Below, one piece after another: positions 1 through 8,680 of a DNA stretch of 64,000 nucleotides. The DNA is from Bacillus sp. Marseille-Q1617. Its GTDB lineage: Bacteria; Bacillota; Bacilli; Bacillales; Bacillaceae_B. Under the pieces are notes generated by a model that was not told the DNA's origin, searched no databases, and saw only the letters and a list, made by a program, of their open reading frames with translations. The stretch spans positions 472,001-536,000 of the forward strand of contig NZ_CAHJXM010000002.1 of assembly GCF_903645295.1 (NCBI RefSeq), read 5' to 3'. The translations under genes were made by a program, and so were the position numbers. Numbering within the stretch: position 1 is the stretch's first letter; each line of letters opens with the position of its first letter.

Positions 1-34
1 TAAGTAGATAAATAGTTTGTTAGTAGGTGAAGCA

Positions 35-1237
35 ATGAGGGAATTTCAGCAAGGGATACAGAAAAGAAATTATTATATAATTGTCTCTATCATTATTGTT
101 TTGATGGTGATGGGGGTCGTGATTGATAACCCGGTGAATGATCGCTTTGTTGTGCATGGGGCGATGGTGTTCATCGTATCCGTATGTCTGCTGCTATATC
201 CCGTGTATGAAACGACTTGGATAAGATATGCGACGGTCATTGCGTCGACCGGGTATTTTTACAGCCTGTTTTATTTGTATCCGGAAACATGGTCGGGATT
301 TGTTTTATTGTGTTTTGTTCCTGCATTGTCCATCCTCTTTTTTGACAAGTGGCTGTTTTATTTTTCGCTAGTATTAAACGCATGTTTTATCGGGGTGACA
401 TTCAGTTATATTGGGATTATTGATAAAGGAGAAGCTTACTCATACATTTACGAAGATATTGCTGGGAACTCTGTAAACTTTATTGCGAGTCAGGTTATCC
501 TTTATTTTATTTTTCATCTATCAAATGTACGGATTCAAAAACTGCGAATGTATTATGAGCAGGTGCAGCAGGCTGAACGGCTTAAGACGACTGGCCAGAT
601 GGCAGCTGCGGTCGCCCATGAAATCAGGAATCCACTTACTGTGGTAAAGGGATTTCTTCAATATTACAAGGGAGATCCTGAATTGAATCAACGTTTAAAA
701 CGGAATCTATCATTGATGATCGATGAGCTCCATACTGCGGAGCACGTGATTTCTCAGTTCCTGTCCATTGCCAAGCCGGATCAAGCGAAAAATATGGATT
801 GGATCGATATGTCGACCGTATTAAATGATGTGACGGAGCTGTTAATAATGTACGGATTACTGAATGATAACAATATCGAGCTCTCGGTGGAGAATGATTG
901 CTTGGTTATGGCTCATTCCATTGAACTCAAGCAGCTATTCGTCAATCTGATCAAGAATGCCCTTGAAGCCTCCCCAACCAGTGCAGCAGTCTCTGTAACG
1001 GCTAAGAAACAAAAAGATGAGGTAAGGATTCAAATATCGGACAATGGCAGAGGAATGACGCCAGAGGAAGTAAAAAGCTTAGGTACTCCTTTCTATTCAT
1101 TAAAAAGCAAGGGGACTGGTCTTGGACTTATGATCTGTTATAACATTGTGGAAAAATACAACGGGACTATTCGCTTTGAAAGTACTTCAGGAGTTGGGAC
1201 AACTGTCACAGTATACTTCCCGCTCGCTGCTAAATAA
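35..1237 (+). CDS. KinB-like membrane sensor histidine kinase
   Basis: The protein is about 400 residues: an N-terminal block of about six hydrophobic segments (residues 12-165), a short linker, a HisKA dimerisation domain with the phospho-acceptor in HEIRNPLTVV (about residue 195), and an HATPase_c domain ending in DNGRGMTPEE and SKGTGLGL. There is no PAS domain. The AVAHEIRNPLTVVKGF and GTPFYSLK...GTGLGL motifs and the six-segment layout closely resemble Bacillus KinB-type sporulation kinases, which feed phosphate to Spo0F. I placed the start at the ATG at 35 because AGGTGA lies 4 bases upstream; an in-frame TTG at 17 lacks an RBS. No response regulator is adjacent, as is usual for orphan phosphorelay kinases. 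The kinase call is certain; the KinB assignment is by resemblance. Confidence 0.85.
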   Translation: MREFQQGIQKRNYYIIVSIIIVLMVMGVVIDNPVNDRFVVHGAMVFIVSVCLLLYPVYETTWIRYATVIASTGYFYSLFYLYPETWSGFVLLCFVPALSILFFDKWLFYFSLVLNACFIGVTFSYIGIIDKGEAYSYIYEDIAGNSVNFIASQVILYFIFHLSNVRIQKLRMYYEQVQQAERLKTTGQMAAAVAHEIRNPLTVVKGFLQYYKGDPELNQRLKRNLSLMIDELHTAEHVISQFLSIAKPDQAKNMDWIDMSTVLNDVTELLIMYGLLNDNNIELSVENDCLVMAHSIELKQLFVNLIKNALEASPTSAAVSVTAKKQKDEVRIQISDNGRGMTPEEVKSLGTPFYSLKSKGTGLGLMICYNIVEKYNGTIRFESTSGVGTTVTVYFPLAAK

Positions 1238-1280
1238 TATGTTAACTCCATTAATTTGTAGTATTTGGTGAAATACTTAA

Positions 1281-1329
1281 AGAGCCCCTTTTTGTACGAA
1301 GAAAGTACAAGAAGGGGGCTCTTTTTTTA
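1281..1329 (+). terminator. Rho-independent terminator of the kinase gene
   Basis: AGAGCCCC and GGGGGCTCT form a strong stem, reinforced by an inner TTGTAC/GTACAA stem, and the structure runs into a T-tract. Confidence 0.9.
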
Positions 1330-1447
1330 AACAAACGTTTGATCAATATTTACTATCTCTAATCTGCCAATTATAACCAGGAACAAGAATCCATATTCCT
1401 TTTTTGTTATGCTTATACTGTGTTATTACTATAAAAACGAGGTGGAA

Positions 1448-1651
1448 ATGATGCCAGTAGATGAGTTAGCTCTAAAGAAATGGAAGTCCATGCCCCCTGA
1501 TTTAAGGAAGAGGTTGGAAGGTAACGTATTCTGTTCAAAATGTGGGGTAACCACCATCGTTGATTATCACGTTGATTCTATTGATCATGATATTGTGCTG
1601 AAGGGACACTGTAAAAAGTGCAACGGGAAGGTTGCGAGGGTGATTGATTAA
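1448..1651 (+). CDS. Small zinc-ribbon protein
   Basis: This is a 67-residue protein with two CxxC knuckles (CSKCG near residue 29 and CKKCN near 56), spaced as expected for a single structural zinc ribbon. No membrane segment or signal peptide is visible. The start is placed at the ATG at 1448, with a second ATG at 1451; GAGGTGG at 1439-1445 is the RBS, and a longer reading from 1409 has none. Its target is unknown. It is monocistronic, between the kinase terminator and a convergent hydrolase gene. Confidence 0.7.
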   Translation: MMPVDELALKKWKSMPPDLRKRLEGNVFCSKCGVTTIVDYHVDSIDHDIVLKGHCKKCNGKVARVID

Positions 1652-1735
1652 TTGGATGCCGGAAATCAGATCTTCGTTTAATTCAATTCATTGAAGGGGA
1701 AGTGGAACGGGGCACATTTCTTCTACCAATAAAGA

Positions 1736-1766
1736 AAAATGAGCAGCGTAACCCGCTGCTCATTTT
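1736..1766. terminator. Bidirectional terminator
   Basis: GAGCAGCG and CGCTGCTC form an 8-bp stem flanked by an A-run on the left and a T-run on the right. It can serve both the zinc-ribbon gene (+) and the convergent hydrolase gene (-). Confidence 0.9.
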
Positions 1767-1770
1767 TATC

Positions 1771-2541
1771 TTATAGCTCTCGGGTTTCTCCGAAATTAAT
1801 TACTTCTACTTTTACACCTGTTCCTTTCATGACGTCTTCCAACTCCTGATCCTGCCCCATCATAAACTGGATGACTGGAAATCCTTGTACTAGCCCGGCC
1901 ATCATTTCAGGATCTGCAGCTTCCTCGACCTGAGGGAATGTGTGACAAGGAATGACCTTCTTAACATTCAACAAATGAGTCAGCGCGTATTTTGCTTCCC
2001 TGACCCCCATCACAAACTGTCCGGCACAAGCAAGGATGGCAACACTTGGCTGGTAGATATCCTGAATGATCTTCATATCCGCCATCACATTCGTATCCCC
2101 CGAGATATAAACGACTTCTTCCCCATAAACATTCAGCACAAATCCGCAAGGCTGTCCCACTAACTGAGGCACCCCTTGTGTCTCTCCGAAGGAAGACGTG
2201 TGAACGGCATTGACCATCGTCACCTCGAACGAATCCTGATAATAGGTGCCGCCGTAATTTAATGGAAAAACATTGTATCCGTCACCCATCAACTTCAATG
2301 CAAGCTCATACTGTGCCACCACCAGCACACCGGGGTTATGCTTCTTCAAATCTTCCAGCCCTGAGGCATGATCAAAATGGCCATGTGTAAGCAGAACTGT
2401 ATCGATTTGACCAAGATAATCCCCTTGTAAAAATTCCTTCGGACAAGCCGGATTCTGGCCCAAAAACGGATCCACCATCATTTTATTCCCAGCCTTCGTT
2501 TCAATAACAAAACATGAATGACCCAATCGAGTAATCTTCAT
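1771..2541 (-). CDS. Metallo-beta-lactamase-fold metal-dependent hydrolase (UPF0173/YtkL-like)
   Basis: This 256-residue cytoplasmic protein has the MBL-fold signature THGHFDHASG (about residues 52-61), later metal ligands in YISGDTN, and a C-terminal PCHTFP. The N-terminal HSCFVIE...DPFLG pattern matches the UPF0173/YtkL group of metal-dependent hydrolases, whose substrates are largely unknown. The usual length of that group is about 225-230 residues, so this is slightly longer. The gene is monocistronic on the minus strand. The ATG start is supported by AAGGAG-like sequence upstream. Confidence 0.85.
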   Translation of the reverse strand: MKITRLGHSCFVIETKAGNKMMVDPFLGQNPACPKEFLQGDYLGQIDTVLLTHGHFDHASGLEDLKKHNPGVLVVAQYELALKLMGDGYNVFPLNYGGTYYQDSFEVTMVNAVHTSSFGETQGVPQLVGQPCGFVLNVYGEEVVYISGDTNVMADMKIIQDIYQPSVAILACAGQFVMGVREAKYALTHLLNVKKVIPCHTFPQVEEAADPEMMAGLVQGFPVIQFMMGQDQELEDVMKGTGVKVEVINFGETREL

Positions 2542-2604
2542 AAAAAACTCCTTTATAGTAAGATTTCAATCTATATCTATTTCCCAAACTGAAGAAATAG
2601 ACCT

Positions 2605-2631
2605 GGGACATGGGGGCAGGTTCATTGTCCC
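2605..2631 (+). repeat. 27-bp dispersed inverted-repeat unit, copy 1
   Basis: The unit begins GGGACATGGGGGCAGG and ends TTGTCCC, with an internal CAGG core. The same 27-bp unit recurs at eight loci in the window. This copy lies upstream of the tapA-sipW-tasA operon, between it and the divergent hydrolase gene. Confidence 0.8.
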
Positions 2632-2635
2632 TTTT

Positions 2636-2842
2636 AAAGAACTGCTTTTAAAGAGTATGTAAATAAAAGCACATTATAAGAAACGATTAGTTCATTATAA
2701 AAAACAAAATAGTAAGATAAAAAGAGAAAAACTGAGTTATAGTTCGAAAGTTGTTCTTTTTAACGAATAAATGACAGAATACAAGGTTTTTCAAATATTA
2801 AATAATCCAATATACTCACATTATAAGTTCACTATAAAGAAC
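2636..2842 (+). promoter_or_regulatory. Candidate SinR boxes upstream of the tasA operon
   Basis: Three matches to the SinR consensus GTTCTYT are visible: AAAGAAC at 2636-2642, GTTCTTT at 2753-2759 and AAAGAAC at 2836-2842. In B. subtilis SinR represses the orthologous tapA-sipW-tasA operon. The region also has two near-repeats around CACATTATAAG (about 2671 and 2817), each followed by a TTCAYTATAAA stretch. It is very AT-rich; no single promoter stands out. Confidence 0.55.
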
Positions 2843-2872
2843 AAAAAACGAACGTAAAGGGAATTGAAATTT

Positions 2873-3973
2873 ATGAAAATAGATTCAAAGCAGTTCGTTC
2901 CTAAATCTATACATAGCATCAAACGTTCATTGTTAAGAACGATTAGGGGAGGGAGACTTATTAGACACTCTCGAATAAGAAAGTTCAAGAATAAATACCG
3001 GAGTGTTAGTATTTTTGCCCAATTAGTTGCCATATGGTACTTGACGATGTTTGCGGCGATACACTTCACCGGTGATACTGGAGCTGCTTTCAATGATGTT
3101 GAAACAATTGCTGAGACAATATCGGCTGCAGAGGACTTCTGTAAGGATGCAAAAGAAGGCTCTGAATATTGGAAACAGCGATGCAAAGATAATGCCGGCA
3201 TCGGAAATGGGACTGAACCAGTAGACGAGGATACGGGTGAAGGAACAGATCCTGATAATCCGGGACATAACAAAGATGAGTGTGACGATCATACCAATGC
3301 TCCTTGCTCTGAAAATAGTAAAATAACAGACTTACAGAAAAACATTTCTAGTGACAGCATCCAACTAACATGGAACAACCCTCAGGATCAAAAATTCAGT
3401 TCGGTCACCATTTATCGAAACGATGAACTTGCTGCTGAGAATATAAAGAATGGCCAGTTTGAAGACAAAGGGCTAACACCCTCTACAACTTATCTATATA
3501 AGCTGATCATGGTCGATAAGCACGGAAAAACCTTACATGAAGAAGTAATCGAAATTATTACCGCTGATTCAGAAAAAGAAACACAGACGCCGGAAGAATC
3601 GTCATCAAAAGAAGCTGCTAAGCAATCTGAACAAGAAGAACCTAGTAAGGAAGAGGATGCAGCTGAACCTACTGAAGGTGAAGAATCTCCTGAAAAAGAA
3701 GATAAACAGCCTCCAGCAGAAGTCACAACCCTCAAAGCTGAGAGAAACGGAAATAATATCAAATTGACCTGGGTGAATCCCTCTGAAGAAGATTTTTCAT
3801 ATATAAGTATCTACATTGAAGGAAGCGCTGAACCAATAAAGGTAAAAGTAGCGGATTCTAAAATAGATCTTCAGCAAAATCCTAAAGACAAAGTCACGTA
3901 CCGATTTAAGACTGTAGACACCAGTGGAAATGAATCAACTGGTACTTTAATAACTGTTGAGGAAAAACAGTAA
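2873..3973 (+). CDS. tapA: TapA-like amyloid-fibre anchoring protein with two FN3 domains
   Basis: The first gene of a tapA-sipW-tasA operon encodes about 366 residues. A basic N-terminus of about 45 residues precedes one hydrophobic segment and TGAAFNDVE, a SipW-type processing/TapA motif. Then come four cysteines in two CxnC pairs (FCKDAK...QRCKD, ECDDHTNAPC). The rest differs from the 253-residue B. subtilis TapA: two fibronectin-III-like domains (about residues 145-230 and 283-366), both with an LTW core, joined by a Glu/Ser/Pro-rich linker. By homology it should be secreted by SipW and nucleate or anchor TasA fibres. Start: ATG at 2873, with AAAGGGA 10 bases upstream; an in-frame TTG at 2864 is too close to that RBS. 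Confidence 0.8.
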   Translation: MKIDSKQFVPKSIHSIKRSLLRTIRGGRLIRHSRIRKFKNKYRSVSIFAQLVAIWYLTMFAAIHFTGDTGAAFNDVETIAETISAAEDFCKDAKEGSEYWKQRCKDNAGIGNGTEPVDEDTGEGTDPDNPGHNKDECDDHTNAPCSENSKITDLQKNISSDSIQLTWNNPQDQKFSSVTIYRNDELAAENIKNGQFEDKGLTPSTTYLYKLIMVDKHGKTLHEEVIEIITADSEKETQTPEESSSKEAAKQSEQEEPSKEEDAAEPTEGEESPEKEDKQPPAEVTTLKAERNGNNIKLTWVNPSEEDFSYISIYIEGSAEPIKVKVADSKIDLQQNPKDKVTYRFKTVDTSGNESTGTLITVEEKQ

Positions 3974-3998
3974 ATCTCAAATAAAAGGTGATGAAAAA

Positions 3999-4574
3999 AT
4001 GACTGCAAAAAAAGTATTGAAGATTACTAGCAACCTTATTACGACGTTCCTTTTCCTAATCTTATTGTTCATGATCTTTGTGGTGATTTCCTCAAAAGCT
4101 TCTGGAGGGGAACCTCAGTTTCTGGGCTACCAATTAAAAACCGTTCTCTCGGGATCAATGGAACCGACCTTTAAAACGGGTTCCATCATAGCTGTAAAGC
4201 CGGTTGAAGAACCAGCTGCCTTGAAAAAGGGAGATGTAGTGACTTTCTTGCAGCAAGATAATACCATTGTCACCCATAGAATTGCTGAAGTAATCAAAAG
4301 CGGTGAAAACACCATGTTTCAGACAAAAGGGGACAACAACAAAGACATGGATACACAACCCGTATTAGCTCAAAATATAGTAGCAAAATACACAGGTTTC
4401 ACTATTCCATTCCTGGGATATTTCATAGATTTTGCAAAATCCAGTAAAGGTACAGCCATTCTATTGATCGTACCAGGTGTTTTACTGCTAGGTTATTCCG
4501 GTTTCACGATTGTCTCAGCCTTAAGGGAGCTGGACAAATCACATGTAACGACAGATTCAAAGAAAACCGCTTGA
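3999..4574 (+). CDS. sipW: SipW-type signal peptidase I
   Basis: This 191-residue membrane protein matches the usual SipW length of 190. It has an N-terminal membrane segment, the catalytic-serine motif LSGSMEPTF (about residues 48-56), the ER-type histidine replacement for lysine in VTHRI (about residue 91), the box TKGDNN, and a C-terminal membrane segment. SipW is the dedicated peptidase that processes TapA and TasA. The ATG at 3999 is preferred: AAAGGTG sits 8 bases upstream. The longer in-frame TTG at 3957 overlaps the end of tapA without a good RBS. Confidence 0.93.
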   Translation: MTAKKVLKITSNLITTFLFLILLFMIFVVISSKASGGEPQFLGYQLKTVLSGSMEPTFKTGSIIAVKPVEEPAALKKGDVVTFLQQDNTIVTHRIAEVIKSGENTMFQTKGDNNKDMDTQPVLAQNIVAKYTGFTIPFLGYFIDFAKSSKGTAILLIVPGVLLLGYSGFTIVSALRELDKSHVTTDSKKTA

Positions 4575-4659
4575 TTGATCCCCTTATCCATTAAGGGTTC
4601 AATATATAAAAATTCTACATACCTCAAAAAACTTGGGGGAAAACAAGGAGGAAACTTAC

Positions 4660-5556
4660 ATGTCAATTAAAAAGAAATTAGGTTTAGGGGTAGCATCAGC
4701 AGCACTGGGAATTTCATTGGTAGGTGGAGGAACTTGGGCGGCGTTTAATGATACTGCGACGATTAATAACCATTTTGCCGCTGGGACATTGGATTTGGAA
4801 GTAGGTAAAAATCACCCTAGTCATAAAATGAACTTTGACCTTGGCAATATGAAGCCAGGGGACAGTGTGCAAAGAATATTTAAATTAAATAACGTAGGAT
4901 CGATTGCTATTAAAGAAGTACTGTTAGACACCACTGCAAATAATTTCTTAGATGGTAATAACGGTGCATTAAATGGTGATAACACCGCTATGATGGAATA
5001 TCTTTCTCAATTTAAGATCAACTTTGCATCTGTGGATGGTGAGTCTGCACGACATGAGCCTAGAAATAATGTCGTAGCTAGCGGAGCAGATTTAACGTTA
5101 GCTGACCTTGTAACTGGTCCAACTGCTTATGAAACAAAAATCAACAGTGCTTATCTTGCCACTGATGGAACAAAGCGAATTAATTTGGCTCCATTGACAG
5201 TTGCTGCTGGCTCTGAAGGTTTAAGAGGTATCCCTGTTGATCCAACAAGAGACTCTGACGCTGTATTCATTGAAATTGAATTTATCGATAACCCTGCAAA
5301 AGATTTAACAACTAATGAATACGTACAAAATAAATACCAAGGTGATAGTGCTCAATTCTTCTTTAATCTTGAAGCAACTCAATGGGCTGGTGTAGAAGTA
5401 GATACTAACGATCCAAATGGTTCTGTAAACAATGGTATTCAAGGATCTGCTGACGATACTACTACTCCAACTACCCAACCAGCTAACCCATCTGTTGGAT
5501 CTCCTACGCCGGTTCATAATGGGAATGAAGTAGTAGATGGAAACAATAGAGACTAA
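4660..5556 (+). CDS. tasA: TasA/camelysin-family amyloid fibre protein
   Basis: This 298-residue secreted protein has a signal peptide (KKKLGLGVASAALGISLVGG) cleaved before a TWAAFNDT motif, the SipW recognition pattern shared with B. subtilis TasA. The mature part keeps FAAGTLDLEV, LKPGD-like NMKPGD, IAIKEVL, the YLSQFKI stretch and VQNKYQGDS...EATQW. TasA is the major amyloid of the biofilm matrix. Compared with the 261-residue B. subtilis protein it carries a C-terminal Thr/Pro/Gly/Asn-rich tail (about 260-298). Start: ATG at 4660 behind AAGGAGG. Confidence 0.95.
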   Translation: MSIKKKLGLGVASAALGISLVGGGTWAAFNDTATINNHFAAGTLDLEVGKNHPSHKMNFDLGNMKPGDSVQRIFKLNNVGSIAIKEVLLDTTANNFLDGNNGALNGDNTAMMEYLSQFKINFASVDGESARHEPRNNVVASGADLTLADLVTGPTAYETKINSAYLATDGTKRINLAPLTVAAGSEGLRGIPVDPTRDSDAVFIEIEFIDNPAKDLTTNEYVQNKYQGDSAQFFFNLEATQWAGVEVDTNDPNGSVNNGIQGSADDTTTPTTQPANPSVGSPTPVHNGNEVVDGNNRD

Positions 5557-5576
5557 TAGATAATTGTTAAATTGGA

Positions 5577-5605
5577 GCTGACTCTAAATGTTGAGTCAGC
5601 TTTTT
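5577..5605 (+). terminator. Terminator of the tapA-sipW-tasA operon
   Basis: GCTGACTC and GAGTCAGC form an 8-bp perfect stem with an 8-base loop, followed by TTTTT. Confidence 0.93.
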
Positions 5606-5656
5606 CTGTTTTAAATAGAACCAAAAGGAAAGATACAATGTTTTTTGAACCAGTAA

Positions 5657-5785
5657 ACCTGTCCTCTTGATATTCCTGGTATTCAAGTATCAAATGCTGA
5701 TACCACTGATCCAATAACTCAACAAGGTCCAAGAAGAAGTGGTGAAGGAACAATAGTAGATGCAGATAAAGTTGTAGTAGAGTAA
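5657..5785 (+). pseudogene. Decayed 3' end of a second tasA-like gene
   Basis: A reading frame ending at the TAA at 5783 encodes a tail with GIQVSNADTTDPITQ. It aligns with the C-terminal tail of the upstream TasA (GIQGSADDTTTPTTQ), and is followed by a similar Gly/Val/Asp-rich end (TIVDADKVVVE versus NEVVDGNNRD). There is no start codon or RBS. A TAA at 5654 blocks the frame, and the sequence just upstream reads EPVNLS in another frame, suggesting a frameshift. I read it as the remnant of a tandem duplicate of tasA lost by deletion. Confidence 0.5.
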
Positions 5786-5795
5786 TAATTGTCCT

Positions 5796-5816
5796 GTCTT
5801 ATTTAAGTCTTTAAAT
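5796..5816 (-). promoter_or_regulatory. Candidate operator of the shared regulon (two direct half-sites)
   Basis: On the minus strand this reads TTTAAAGAC then AAATAAGAC with exactly 11 bp between equivalent bases. That is the same half-site and spacing as the better operators at 20634 and 26480. The inverted third half-site is not preserved. It lies about 120 bp before the first gene of the nanE operon. Confidence 0.4.
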
Positions 5817-5933
5817 TCAACTCCCATTTACATCCATTTCCCGATATGATTCTATTACTGTATAGGATATTTCCTCCAAAATAAAAAGAATAAAAGAAAA
5901 AAATCTCCATAAAAATATCCCAAGGGGGCACAA

Positions 5934-7862
5934 ATGAAAAGAAAACAACTTGCTATTGTCACCACCACTGCAGACAGCGACTTTGCACACATTCTCCTCA
6001 ACTCAGAAGCAGACACCACCATCCTGAAACCAACCGACCTCCGCCACCATCACCTAGATCAATTCTACAGCTTTGCCATACTGGGCGGCACAGACGAACA
6101 GCCATTACTATTAGACCCAAGAGACAGAAAGCTGCTCGAAGCCCAAATCAAAAAGGGCAAAAAAGTATTCGCCGAATACACGGCAAGCATCGGAAACGTA
6201 TACTTCAGCCAGCCTGAAAGCACAAGATATGAGCGGCTCATTTACACATCCAGAAACTCAGATATCCATAATCTCAAAATAGGGTCGGTTCTCGATGACC
6301 AATGCGGGATGCGGATAAAACCTCACGACATTTCATGCACAAAAAACACACCAATCTTACAGTTTGGCAGAATCAATACCCACGATTTTGTAGAAGTCAC
6401 AGATACGACAACCGCCACCACATCAGACAGGGCACTATGGTTTGACGACCCTGAAAACTTACTGATCTGCTCCTTTAGACTATCCAACTTCAGAAAAGCC
6501 AGATATGCCCCGTGGCAGGACATAAAGAAAGTCATCGAATTCATCACGGAATGGCTCATCGATGAACCTGTATCATTCCAAGATTATTCACCATCCTATG
6601 AAACTCAAATTTCATCTCAACAACCGCCCATAGAAAACCATATAGAGTCGACAACTAATCAAGCGATGGAATGGTTCAGGAATGCTTCTATCGTCATTGA
6701 AGAAGGAAAGGGAGGCGCCATTGAAGGGCTTGGAACCGAAATCCATCCGGACGGGACCCAGCGGATCAGCACGATTCTCCGGGCAGACTGCATAGGAGAA
6801 ATATCCTTGTCTTACTTAATGGATTATTTGCACACCGGCAATCTGAAAAATCTCCACATCTCTGATAACCTGTCTGACTTCATTTTTGAAAACTACTTAT
6901 GTGAGGAAAGAAATCAATTATCCGGCATGATGCGCTGGACGCATGAAGCCTGGGGAGTCTGCTATCAGGATGATGTTGCGAGGGCGATTATTCCGCAGCT
7001 GCTGAAATGCCTGTACCTTGAAACGGATGATCATCTGGATCACTGTATTCAGGCACTGAAGTTCCTGGTCAGCACAACCGGCACCGATGGAACACGGGTC
7101 TTCCGGACAGACAATCTCGATCTCTCTCCTGAAAAAACCAAGGAGCTGAGAGAAACTCCCGGTAATCTGCCTAGCGCTCACTACAATGCCTACTATCACG
7201 CAGCCCTGCTCTTAGCTTACAAGTTAACCAATATTGAAGAGTTTAAGGCTACGGCAGTTACAGGATTGACCACAATGATGAAAGCGTATCCAGATACGAC
7301 ACGAGAGCAGAGTGAGACACAGGAATACTGCCGGTTGATTTTACCGCTGTCCTGGCTCTATTGGGTGACGAATGATGATGAGCATAAAACCTGGTTATAC
7401 AGGGTGACTTCAGACTTGATGATAAGAATGCATCCTGACGGCTCATTTCTTGAGTGGGATACCGGCTATAAAGCAAGCATGCGCAGCGATGTGGGTGAAG
7501 GGGAAAGTTCACTTCTGACGAAAAACGGTGATCCCGTCATCGATCTCCTGTATTCGAATAACTGGCTGCCGATGGCATTTATCCAAGCCTGGTGGATCAC
7601 AGGGGACGAACAATTCAAGGAGTTGTGGCAAGCGTCAGCCTGGTTTTTTATAGATGCACAAATCAAAAGTGAAAATACGCAAATAAACGGAGCCTGGGCA
7701 AGGGCGTATGATATCACGAGGAAAGAAGTGTTCGGTTCACCGGCTGACAGCGGATGGGGGCCATGGGCGATTGAATCCGGGTGGACGGTTGCCGAGGTGA
7801 CGTCCGGATTGTACATGGGACTGCTGGAGGAAAGGCTTGCTTCTTTTCATAGGGGAGGGTGA
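5934..7862 (+). CDS. Putative six-hairpin (alpha/alpha-toroid) glycosidase-like protein
   Basis: The protein has 642 residues and no signal peptide, so it is cytoplasmic. The N-terminal 210 residues look like a Rossmann/GATase1-like domain (FAILGGTDEQP, a KKGKKVFAEYT strand). Residues 250-640 are helical with repeated aromatic and Gly motifs (GGAIEGLG, RWTHEAWG, DDVARAIIP, GESSLL, GWGPWAIESGWT), as in alpha/alpha-toroid sugar-active enzymes. I cannot place it in a named GH family. It is the first gene of an operon with nanE, an ABC importer and a ROK kinase, so it probably acts on the imported oligosaccharide. RBS AAGGGGGC precedes the ATG. Its sequence is unusually rich in Thr and His codons near the 5' end. 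Confidence 0.6.
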   Translation: MKRKQLAIVTTTADSDFAHILLNSEADTTILKPTDLRHHHLDQFYSFAILGGTDEQPLLLDPRDRKLLEAQIKKGKKVFAEYTASIGNVYFSQPESTRYERLIYTSRNSDIHNLKIGSVLDDQCGMRIKPHDISCTKNTPILQFGRINTHDFVEVTDTTTATTSDRALWFDDPENLLICSFRLSNFRKARYAPWQDIKKVIEFITEWLIDEPVSFQDYSPSYETQISSQQPPIENHIESTTNQAMEWFRNASIVIEEGKGGAIEGLGTEIHPDGTQRISTILRADCIGEISLSYLMDYLHTGNLKNLHISDNLSDFIFENYLCEERNQLSGMMRWTHEAWGVCYQDDVARAIIPQLLKCLYLETDDHLDHCIQALKFLVSTTGTDGTRVFRTDNLDLSPEKTKELRETPGNLPSAHYNAYYHAALLLAYKLTNIEEFKATAVTGLTTMMKAYPDTTREQSETQEYCRLILPLSWLYWVTNDDEHKTWLYRVTSDLMIRMHPDGSFLEWDTGYKASMRSDVGEGESSLLTKNGDPVIDLLYSNNWLPMAFIQAWWITGDEQFKELWQASAWFFIDAQIKSENTQINGAWARAYDITRKEVFGSPADSGWGPWAIESGWTVAEVTSGLYMGLLEERLASFHRGG

Positions 7863-7960
7863 TTCATTATGCCGGTTGAAGGAGATTTTTTCCGTTTTTT
7901 TTATAAACTTAGAAGAATTTATTCACTACAAAACTATAAATCTACAAGCAGGGAGTTAGC

Positions 7961-8662
7961 ATGAAAAAAGAGGAGTTTCTTGATTTAGTCAAACATCAAT
8001 TAATTGTTTCATCCCAGGCTTATCCCGGTGACCCATTGTACGGTTCCGATATGATGGCGAAAATGAGCGTGGCAGCAAAAGAAGGCGGTGCGGCAGCGAT
8101 CAGGGCAAATGGCAAGGAGGATATCATCGCGATAAAGAAAGCCGCCAACCTTCCTGTTATCGGAATCATCAAGCAGGATTACGATGACAGCGACATCTAT
8201 ATCACCCCGACGCTGAAAGAGGTTAATGAGCTGTTGGAAGCCGGGGCTGAAGTGATCGCCCTTGATGCGACTCAGAGAAAGCGTCCGGGTGGGGTGACGC
8301 TGGAAGAGTTGATCCGGTATGTAAGAAACCGCAGTGACTGCCTCATCATGGGTGATATTTCTACGGCAGCAGAAGGGGCAGCCGCGATGGAAGCAGGCTG
8401 TGATTTCATCTCGACAACGTTGTCAGGATACACCCCATACAGCCGTCAATCAGGGGAAGTCGATATTGACCTTATCAAAGATTTATCAAAAGAATTCACC
8501 GTCATAGCGGAAGGGAAAATCCATACACCGGAACAGGCGGCGGAGGCATTCACGCACGGCGCCCACGCGGTGGTCGTGGGAACGGCGATTACGAGGCCGG
8601 AAGTCATCACCAGCCGTTTTGTGGCAGAAATCAAAGAGGGTTCCGGTACGAAGAAGGCTTAA
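7961..8662 (+). CDS. nanE: N-acetylmannosamine-6-phosphate 2-epimerase
   Basis: This 233-residue TIM-barrel enzyme interconverts ManNAc-6-P and GlcNAc-6-P in the cytoplasm. Family motifs are clear: SSQAYPGDPLYG, GGAAAIRANG, VIGIIKQDY, ITPTLKEV, ALDATQRKRP (catalytic Lys region), MGDISTAAEG, STTLSGYTPYS, AEGKIHTPEQA, VVVGTAITRPE. The length is typical. The ATG follows a GGGAG RBS, 98 bp after the preceding gene. It is followed directly by the RpiR regulator. Its presence indicates that the substrate of this operon yields N-acetylmannosamine or a related N-acetyl sugar. Confidence 0.95.
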   Translation: MKKEEFLDLVKHQLIVSSQAYPGDPLYGSDMMAKMSVAAKEGGAAAIRANGKEDIIAIKKAANLPVIGIIKQDYDDSDIYITPTLKEVNELLEAGAEVIALDATQRKRPGGVTLEELIRYVRNRSDCLIMGDISTAAEGAAAMEAGCDFISTTLSGYTPYSRQSGEVDIDLIKDLSKEFTVIAEGKIHTPEQAAEAFTHGAHAVVVGTAITRPEVITSRFVAEIKEGSGTKKA

Positions 8663-8680
8663 GTGGAGGTGAATACAGAT

